Shown piece after piece: positions 42,537 to 47,504 of a stretch of 47,504 nt of DNA; the first letter of the stretch is position 1, and each line of letters opens with the position of its first letter. The stretch is from an uncultured bacterium. Its GTDB lineage: Bacteria; Cyanobacteriota; Vampirovibrionia; Gastranaerophilales; Gastranaerophilaceae. A program made the position numbers and the translations under genes. Under the pieces are notes generated by a model. That model was not told the DNA's origin, made no database searches, and saw only the letters and a list, made by a program, of their open reading frames with translations. The DNA is taken from NCBI GenBank assembly GCA_949294335.1, contig CASFGO010000008.1, positions 1 to 47,504 of the forward strand, in the 5' to 3' direction.

Positions 42537-42542
42537 ATTATT

Positions 42543-43064
42543 ATGCATGATGAACACAACAAAAAACATTGTTTCTGGAAATATCTAGGGCTATTTTTTG
42601 CAACAATTGTTGGAGCATTTTTAGCTGTATATTTTGTAACAGACCTTGCAATAAGTAGAATGATGGATCCAATGGTTGCAATGCATCGAATGGATAGACA
42701 ATTTGAAAAAATGAACAAAGATATGATGTTTGTAAGAGAAGTTCCACCTCACCATATGAAGGGGAAATGGAAACATCACAAACATCATAATACAATAGAT
42801 TTTTTCAGAACACCTGAAGAATATAAATTTATCATCGACTTAAAACCATTTAATGGTAACCCTGATAATATTAAAATTACAACAAATGATTCTTCAATTA
42901 CCTTAAGTGGGGAAGCAACTGTTGATAAAAGGCATTCAGAAACATTTACAAGCTTCTCTCAAACATATTCTTTAGATAAAGATGCAAACTTAGAAAAAAT
43001 GAGTAAACGAAAAGTTGATGATAAATATATCATAACTATTCCACTAGATGATGATAAAGACTAA
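42543..43064 (+). CDS. Membrane-anchored small heat shock protein (Hsp20)
   Basis: 173 residues. A membrane helix lies at about 13-33 (YLGLFFATIVGAFLAVYFVTD), then a Met/His-rich linker (MVAMHRMDRQFEKMNKDMMF, then HHMKGKWKHHKHH), then an alpha-crystallin domain at about 85-173 (FIIDLKPFNGNPDNIKITTN, ITLSGEATVDK, YIITIPLDDD). Typical Hsp20 proteins are soluble, so the anchor is unusual; the Met/His cluster could bind copper or another metal. A terminator follows at 43073. Confidence 0.8.
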   Translation: MHDEHNKKHCFWKYLGLFFATIVGAFLAVYFVTDLAISRMMDPMVAMHRMDRQFEKMNKDMMFVREVPPHHMKGKWKHHKHHNTIDFFRTPEEYKFIIDLKPFNGNPDNIKITTNDSSITLSGEATVDKRHSETFTSFSQTYSLDKDANLEKMSKRKVDDKYIITIPLDDDKD

Positions 43065-43072
43065 AAATATAT

Positions 43073-43101
43073 TCGGCAGGTATATCATACCTGCCGATTT
43101 T
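43073..43101 (+). terminator. Rho-independent terminator after Hsp20 gene
   Basis: TCGGCAGGTAT (43073-43083) and ATACCTGCCGA (43087-43097) form a perfect 11-bp stem with loop ATC, followed by TTTTG. Confidence 0.8.
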
Positions 43102-43117
43102 GTAATATATTTATTAT

Positions 43118-43633
43118 ATGAATATATCCGGTGGAACATACAAAGGTAGAAAAATAACATCTCCTGATGAAAAAATTACACGTCCAACCCTTTCTAAAGT
43201 TAGAATGGGAATTTTTAACACCTTATTTTCAATGGTTGGCGATTTTGATAACTTAACCTTTTTGGATGTATTTGGTGGCTCTGGGATTATGGGACTAGAG
43301 GCATTATCTCGAGGATTCTCATCTACAACAGTTATTGAACTTAATAAAAAAGCTGCAAATATTATAAAAAAGAACTATGAACAATTAAAACTTAAACCAG
43401 ATTTAATTATTGGAAACTCCTTAAATGTTATTCCAAAACTAAATAAAAAATATAATGTTGCATACGTTGACCCCCCATATGCAAGTGGAATATACGAAGA
43501 AATAACAGAAGCATTAAAAAATACTGCAGAAATAATTATTCTTGAGCATCCAACATCAATTAAGTTTGATTTTGAAAACATAATCAAACAAAAACAATAT
43601 GGAGATAAAACAATAACTTACATTAAAGCTTGA
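43118..43633 (+). CDS. rsmD: 16S rRNA (guanine966-N2)-methyltransferase RsmD
   Basis: A RsmD family protein of 171 residues: GGTYKGRKI and RPTLSKVRMGIFNTL at the N terminus, SAM motif FLDVFGGSGIMGLEALSRG (about 48-66) and catalytic YVDPPYA (about 115-121). It methylates G966 of 16S rRNA. No Shine-Dalgarno is obvious; TATATT six bases before the ATG could make it leaderless. It ends 16 bases inside the convergent gcvPA gene. Confidence 0.9.
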   Translation: MNISGGTYKGRKITSPDEKITRPTLSKVRMGIFNTLFSMVGDFDNLTFLDVFGGSGIMGLEALSRGFSSTTVIELNKKAANIIKKNYEQLKLKPDLIIGNSLNVIPKLNKKYNVAYVDPPYASGIYEEITEALKNTAEIIILEHPTSIKFDFENIIKQKQYGDKTITYIKA

Positions 43634-44853
43634 ATATAATCTTCAATTTCTTCTTCAGAATTCATTTCAGTTACAGAAATCAATACTTTATTATTGTCTA
43701 ATTTTACGCCACCAATAATATTTTTTAATTTAAGTTTTGCTAAAAATTCATCACTATTTTTAGTTTCAACAACAAATTCACTAAAGAAATTATTATTTAA
43801 TGTTTTTATGCCAATTTTAGATAATTTTTCAGATAATTCGTGTGCCAAATTACAAGATAATGTTCCTGCTTGTTTAAATCCTCTTTCTCCTACAAGGGAT
43901 AAGTATAATGTTGAACACAAAGCAATTAATGCCTGATTAGAACATATATTACTTGTAGCTTTTTCACGTCTTATATGTTGTTCTCTAGTCTGTAATGTTA
44001 AAGTAAATGCTTGATTCCCATCAGCATCAACAGTTCTTCCTGCAATTCTACCAGGTAATTGTCTTACATATTTATCTTTGCAAGCTAAGAAACCGGCATG
44101 AGGACCGCCAAAATTCATTGGAACACCTAATTCTTGAACATCACCAACTACAATATCAGCTTCAACAGGTGGTTTAATAATTGATAATGCTGATAATCTA
44201 GTACATACAATTAATAAAGTATCAACTTGTGGTAAATTATTAATCTCGCCATAAAAATCAGGATTTTGTATAAGAACTGCAGAATATTCGCTAGCATCTT
44301 GAGGTAGTTCTTCAAAAAAGTCTAACTCAATATTTGCAGCCCACATATATGTTTTGATAACTTCTTTGTATTCAGGATTTAATCTTGAAGATACCAAAAC
44401 TTTATTTTTTCTTTTTAATCTTACAGCCATAGAAAGAGCTTCTGCGCAAGCAGTTGCAGCATCATATACAGAGGCATTAGAAACATCCATGCCGGTTAAA
44501 CGACATATCATAGTCTGAAATTCATACATAATCTGCAATGTCCCTTGAGATATTTCAGGCTGATAAGGTGTATATGCTGTTAAAAATTCAAATCTTTGAG
44601 CAACTTGTTGTACTGCTGCAGGAATAAATTTGTTATATACACCGCCACCCAAGAATGATACATAATCAGTATTATTCTTTTTAGCCATTGCTTTGATTTT
44701 TTTCTGAGTTTCTAATTCTGATAATGGCTTATCTAGATTAAACTCATCTAAAATCACAGGTATATGCTTAAATAAATCATCTACTGTATTACAAGAAATT
44801 GCATTAAGCATTTCTTGTCTTTCTTCTTCACTATGTGCTGTAAAATTATTCAT
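43618..44853 (-). CDS. gcvPA: Glycine dehydrogenase (decarboxylating) subunit 1
   Basis: A GcvPA of 411 residues, slightly short. Landmarks: SFLGGGVYNKFIPAAVQQVA, TAYTPYQPEISQGTLQIMYE, YDAATACAEA, GVPMNFGGPHAGFLACK and REQHIRREKATSNICSNQ. It is half of the P protein; the PLP-lysine half (GcvPB) is not adjacent, so it must be encoded elsewhere. Its ATG shares a base with the gcvH stop (TAATG), and its end overlaps rsmD by 16 bases tail to tail. Confidence 0.95.
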   Translation of the reverse strand: MNNFTAHSEEERQEMLNAISCNTVDDLFKHIPVILDEFNLDKPLSELETQKKIKAMAKKNNTDYVSFLGGGVYNKFIPAAVQQVAQRFEFLTAYTPYQPEISQGTLQIMYEFQTMICRLTGMDVSNASVYDAATACAEALSMAVRLKRKNKVLVSSRLNPEYKEVIKTYMWAANIELDFFEELPQDASEYSAVLIQNPDFYGEINNLPQVDTLLIVCTRLSALSIIKPPVEADIVVGDVQELGVPMNFGGPHAGFLACKDKYVRQLPGRIAGRTVDADGNQAFTLTLQTREQHIRREKATSNICSNQALIALCSTLYLSLVGERGFKQAGTLSCNLAHELSEKLSKIGIKTLNNNFFSEFVVETKNSDEFLAKLKLKNIIGGVKLDNNKVLISVTEMNSEEEIEDYIQALM

Positions 44854-45227
44854 TATTCAACTTCTTCTCTATAATCTGAGTAATCTAATAAATCTGCTAA
44901 TTCTGTATCATCTGGTTGTGCCTCAATTTTAATTAACCAACCATTACCGTGAGGGTCTTCGTTTAATAACTCTGGTGTAGATACAATATCTTCATTTACT
45001 GCAACAACTTTACCTGATACAGGCATGTATATTTCTGATGCCGCTTTAACAGATTCTACAGTTGCAAAAACTTCATTTTTAGAAAACTCTGAACCAACTT
45101 CAGGAAGTTCAACAAAAACAACATCTCCTAATTGTTCTACTGCATAATCAGTAAGCCCAATAGTATAATTTCCACCTTCACCGGTTAAATATTCGTGAGT
45201 TTTGCTACATAACATACTTTCGCTCAT
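44853..45227 (-). CDS. gcvH: Glycine cleavage system H protein
   Basis: A lipoyl carrier of 124 residues. The lipoylated Lys is K61 in FATVESVKAASEIYMPVSGK. HEYLTGEGGNYTIGLTDYAVEQLGDVVFVELP and the NEDPHGNGWLIKI region match the family. It transfers the aminomethyl group from P to T protein. It follows gcvT by 26 bases; GGAG lies before the ATG. Confidence 0.95.
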   Translation of the reverse strand: MSESMLCSKTHEYLTGEGGNYTIGLTDYAVEQLGDVVFVELPEVGSEFSKNEVFATVESVKAASEIYMPVSGKVVAVNEDIVSTPELLNEDPHGNGWLIKIEAQPDDTELADLLDYSDYREEVE

Positions 45228-45253
45228 TCATAATCTCCTTTATATATATAATA

Positions 45254-46351
45254 TTATACTTTATTATTCTTTTTTACAAATGGTCTTTTAACCACTTTGG
45301 CATTATATAGTTTTTCTCTTATTTCTACTTGAATCATTGTATCAGATTTTATTTCTGGTATTGCTTTTACATATGCAAGTGCAATATTTTCGTTTCTAAC
45401 AGGAGAAATACCACCACTTGTGATAATACCAACTTTTTCTCCATTATAGAAAACATTATAACCGTGACGAGCAATACCTCTATCAACCATCACAAGCCCA
45501 ATTAACTTTTTAGAAACACCATTTTTTAATTGTTCTTCTACAACAGCTCTTCCATTATAATCTTCTGTTTTATTCTTAGCAATAGACCAAGAAAGCCCAG
45601 CTTCAACTGGAGTTGTTTCTTCATCTAAATCATTTCCATATAAATGAAGAGCAGCTTCAAGTCTTAGAGTATCTCTTGCACCCAACCCAATAGGTTTGAT
45701 ACCAAATTCTTTTCCATATTCAAGAATTTTATCCCATAATAATTCAGAGAATTCATTTTTAACAAGGATTTCTACCCCATCTTCGCCCGTATAACCAGTA
45801 CGAGAAACCCATAAATTTACGTTACATAATTCAGCTCTTTTAATATTAAAGAACTCAGGAAGGTTTTCAACCCCCATTTTTGCCATCAAGTCTTTAGCTT
45901 TAGGGCCTTGAACAGCTAACAATGAATAGTTATGAGATTCGTTAATGATATTAACGTTAAATCCTCTTTGATTTCTAACCATCCAGTTTAAATCTTCATC
46001 AATTCTTGCAGCATTTGCAATTACTAAATATTTATTATCTTCTAATTTATAGATAATAAGGTCATCAATAATTCCACCTTTTTTATTAAGTAATTGACAG
46101 TATACAGCCTTTCTGTCAACAAGTTTAGTAATATCTTGAGGAACTAATTTATTAAGATATGGGCAAGCATCTTCTCCAGATACAATAAGTTCTCCCATAT
46201 GCGAAACATCAAACAAACCAACATTTTCACGAACAGTTTTATGTTCTTCAATAATAGATGAGTACTGTACAGGCATGTGCCAACCTGCAAAATCTACCAT
46301 TTTTGCGTTAAGTTGAATATGTTTATCGTGTAAAAAAGTTTGTTTAGTCAT
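45254..46351 (-). CDS. gcvT: Glycine cleavage system T protein (aminomethyltransferase)
   Basis: A folate-dependent aminomethyltransferase of 365 residues: MVDFAGWHMPVQYSSIIEEH, VGLFDVSHMGE, SLLAVQGPKA, VSRTGYTGEDGVEI and PIGLGARDTLRLEAAL. GAGGGTG lies before the ATG. It is the first gene of gcvT-gcvH-gcvPA. The leader is only about 20 bases, too short for a glycine riboswitch. Confidence 0.95.
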   Translation of the reverse strand: MTKQTFLHDKHIQLNAKMVDFAGWHMPVQYSSIIEEHKTVRENVGLFDVSHMGELIVSGEDACPYLNKLVPQDITKLVDRKAVYCQLLNKKGGIIDDLIIYKLEDNKYLVIANAARIDEDLNWMVRNQRGFNVNIINESHNYSLLAVQGPKAKDLMAKMGVENLPEFFNIKRAELCNVNLWVSRTGYTGEDGVEILVKNEFSELLWDKILEYGKEFGIKPIGLGARDTLRLEAALHLYGNDLDEETTPVEAGLSWSIAKNKTEDYNGRAVVEEQLKNGVSKKLIGLVMVDRGIARHGYNVFYNGEKVGIITSGGISPVRNENIALAYVKAIPEIKSDTMIQVEIREKLYNAKVVKRPFVKKNNKV

Positions 46352-46377
46352 AAAATCACCCTCTAATCCTATAAAAT

Positions 46378-46406
46378 ATTGTCTATGTAATAATCTTTAA
46401 TGTCAA
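46378..46406 (-). promoter_or_regulatory. Promoter of the gcv operon
   Basis: On the minus strand, a perfect TTGACA (46401-46406), 17 bases and GACAAT (46378-46383). Transcription would begin about 20 bases before the gcvT ATG. A second possible -10, TATAAT, lies just upstream. Confidence 0.65.
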
Positions 46407-46490
46407 GTATTATAGAATAATGACACAATTTGTAATAAAAATAAAAAATAACTACTTTACAAACAAAAATGTTTAGTATAAGATTAATTC

Positions 46491-46499
46491 TGTTACAAT
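46491..46499 (+). promoter_or_regulatory. Extended -10 promoter of tRNA-Ser
   Basis: TGT extension and TACAAT (46494-46499), with TTTAGT (46472-46477) as a possible -35. The start would be about 5 bases before the mature tRNA. Confidence 0.5.
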
Positions 46500-46510
46500 T
46501 CAATTTGTCT

Positions 46511-46600
46511 GGAGGAGTGCCAGAGCGGTTGATTGGAGCAGTCTTGAAAACTGTCGTACGTTCACGCGTACCGTGGGTTCGAATCCCACCTCCTCCTCCA
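46511..46600 (+). tRNA. tRNA-Ser (anticodon TGA)
   Basis: Acceptor GGAGGAG pairs with CTCCTCC (46590-46596). The anticodon arm is GCAGT-CTTGAAA-ACTGT, anticodon TGA. The long variable arm is GTACGTTCACGCGTAC, and the T arm is GTGGGTTCGAATCCCAC. Position 73 reads T and CCA is encoded at 46598-46600. A terminator follows directly. Confidence 0.95.
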
Positions 46601-46603
46601 TTT

Positions 46604-46632
46604 AAGCGGACCATTAAAGGTTCGCTTTTTTA
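46604..46632 (+). terminator. Rho-independent terminator after tRNA-Ser
   Basis: AAGCGGACC (46604-46612), loop ATTAAA, GGTTCGCTT (46619-46627) with one G-U pair, then T-tract. Confidence 0.8.
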
Positions 46633-47000
46633 GTGAAAGTAATGTAGGGTGGGTTGTAATTTAACGGGACATTTTATCTGAACGCATAAAAAGATTATTC
46701 GGCAAAGTTGGCTTTGTGTTTAAGCTTTAGCGGTCGGAAGTAATCGTTTTACATGTTACAAAATGGTCTTTTACTGGTCTTGATTGTCTGATTACTGTCC
46801 AAGAATTGTCTTAATTTTTCTATTTTAAAACCAATGTTATAGCCTATTCCGCCCTCATAATCTAATTTGTACGGATAAAACGATTATTTGACATTTTAAG
46901 TAAATAAAGTCCGGTTCGTATATAGAATAAAATTATGTCCTAATGATACAAAAGAAAGAAAAAAGGAACACATTTCAGACTTCAGAGTTAATCTGTATGT
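46633..47000. other. Noncoding left-end region of a Mu-like element
   Basis: This stretch of about 370 bases between tRNA-Ser and the transposase gene has no convincing coding frame. Its base composition is less A-rich than the neighbouring genes. It holds repeated 11-base motifs (see the repeat entry), the 9-mer GACATTTTA twice (46668-46676, 46890-46898) and a series of GTCT/GTCC words at 46766, 46777, 46786, 46797 and 46808. A boundary beginning with TG at 46643 or 46655 is possible. No RNA gene or promoter stands out. Confidence 0.5.
46687..46886. repeat. Three iterated putative transposase-binding sites
   Basis: TAAAAAGATTA at 46687-46697 (plus), TAAAACGATTA at 46741-46751 (minus strand) and at 46876-46886 (plus). 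The flanking bases partly agree (about a 20-base site around each). Repeated sites of this kind with mixed orientation mark the ends of Mu-type elements. Confidence 0.5.
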
Positions 47001-47504
47001 ATGGACGATTATATAAGTATTAATAAAATCGCAGAATTAAAAGGCTTAAAAAGTACCCGTTCGATAAGACTTGCAATTAACCAAGGTAAGTATATTGCAA
47101 GAGAAGTTGAAGTAAGAGGCGGGAAATCGTATGAAATTCTTTATTCTTCATTAGAACCTGAGATACAAGATAGATTAGATGAAGAAGAATTAAAAACAAC
47201 AGCAATTGTTCCGTTTGAAAACAAGGTGAATTTTGTATCAGAAAATGCAAGATTAACATCACTTGCAAGGGTGGATATAGTAACTGACTTATATAATATT
47301 CGTAAAAATTATTCGACTAAAAAAGAGGCTGATTCAGTATTTTTAGATTTATATAACAGCGGGATGTATTTGCCCCAAATATATAAGTTTGTTGGTTCAA
47401 TTTCTATAGGTACACTTCATCGTTGGGTAAAGACATTTAAAAATTATGGAACGGACGGGCTTCTACAAAAACGTAAAACTAATCAACAAGGTGAATATAA
47501 TACG
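47001..47504 (+). CDS. MuA-type transposase, N-terminal part (truncated by window end)
   Basis: An open frame of 168 codons from ATG 47001 to the window edge without a stop. Residues 1-60 (YISINKIAELKGLKSTRSIR, then YEILYSSLEPEIQDRL) resemble the Mu-type winged-helix DNA-binding domain. Residues 85-165 (SLARVDIVTDLYNIRKNYS, then ISIGTLHRWVKTFKNYGTDG, LLQKRK) match the Mu I-beta/I-gamma homeodomain-like subdomains that bind the element ends. The catalytic DDE core would lie beyond the window. There is no clear AGGAG before the ATG. Confidence 0.75.
   Translation, partial: MDDYISINKIAELKGLKSTRSIRLAINQGKYIAREVEVRGGKSYEILYSSLEPEIQDRLDEEELKTTAIVPFENKVNFVSENARLTSLARVDIVTDLYNIRKNYSTKKEADSVFLDLYNSGMYLPQIYKFVGSISIGTLHRWVKTFKNYGTDGLLQKRKTNQQGEYNT

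Larger units (their letters stand above)
46640..47504 (+). mobile_element. Left part of a Mu-like transposable element or prophage
   Basis: Inferred from the partial MuA-like transposase at 47001, the repeat sites upstream and the abrupt change in sequence character after the tRNA-Ser terminator. The left end is not precisely fixed and the right end is outside the window. Insertion is next to, not in, tRNA-Ser, as expected for random transposition rather than tRNA integration. Confidence 0.5.

Noticed and set aside
42497..42795. Minus-strand frames opposite the Hsp20 gene
   Set aside because: Shadow frames of the real Hsp20 and its leader, with no ribosome-binding site.
46352..46510. Glycine riboswitch before gcvT
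   Set aside because: The leader is only about 20 bases and no aptamer-like structure is seen.
46369..46614. 81-residue minus-strand frame with GGGGIRTHGT
   Set aside because: It is the reverse complement of the tRNA-Ser gene and a known kind of false protein.
1..47504. CRISPR array or rRNA genes
   Set aside because: No regularly spaced direct repeats and no rRNA-like sequence were seen on either strand.

Overview
The window is very AT-rich (about 30% G+C by eye) and gene-dense, with short intergenic gaps. The gene set looks bacterial and cyanobacteria-related but carries no photosynthesis genes. It includes an IctB-type polytopic protein, a SulP transporter resembling cyanobacterial BicA, a YqeG phosphatase, a heptose kinase, and an N-terminal VSFKGK motif that I associate from memory with gut Melainabacteria. 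My best guess is Gastranaerophilales/Melainabacteria at moderate confidence; no rRNA or marker phylogeny in the window can settle it.

Layout. 1-4.1 kb: an unknown FKG-motif protein, an HD phosphohydrolase, a U32-family protein and YqeG. 4.2-8.0 kb: a sensor kinase, a single-domain response regulator and a divergent PilB/GspE-like ATPase that has lost most catalytic boxes. 8.4-12.4 kb: a class A penicillin-binding protein followed by a catalytically altered AICAR-transformylase (PurH) relative and a small unknown protein. 12.4-20.8 kb: envelope and carbohydrate genes (heptose kinase, DUF4330-like, IctB/O-antigen-ligase-like, a divergent GH13 protein with an HTH/zinc-ribbon protein, and a TPR-GT9-like fusion). 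20.8-24.4 kb: a PAS kinase/NarL regulator pair and tandem YkgJ Cys-cluster paralogs. 24.4-29.1 kb: an accessory-looking cluster (flavoprotein, MerR, EamA transporter, DUF3737, DXS-like enzyme) with a textbook MerR promoter with a 19-bp spacer. 29.1-30.0 kb: a candidate orphan small RNA and two small divergent genes around a symmetric operator. 30-36.5 kb: a DegT aminotransferase, then a housekeeping run (HEAT, QueC, DUF366, SPOR, TatD, TlyA), SpeD and a CopG-type regulator. 36.5-43.6 kb: a soluble kinase with a REC-GGDEF-REC protein, tRNA-Leu, an inactive-type M16 peptidase, type-4 uracil-DNA glycosylase, a SulP transporter, a YjfB-like small protein, a membrane-anchored Hsp20 and RsmD. 43.6-46.4 kb: glycine cleavage genes gcvT-gcvH-gcvPA. 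46.5 kb to the end: tRNA-Ser, then a probable left end of a Mu-like transposable element whose transposase runs off the window.

The most general pattern is promoter architecture. At least nine genes on both strands have a -10 box (often with a TGn extension) ending exactly 6 (once 7) bases before the start codon and no Shine-Dalgarno sequence, which predicts leaderless mRNAs. Other genes have normal AGGAG-type sites. This rule also decides several starts. Other points worth following are the PBP/PurH-like pair, the kinase/regulator/degenerate-ATPase operon, a two-state hairpin over the Hsp20 ribosome-binding site, and repeated sites at the Mu-like element end.
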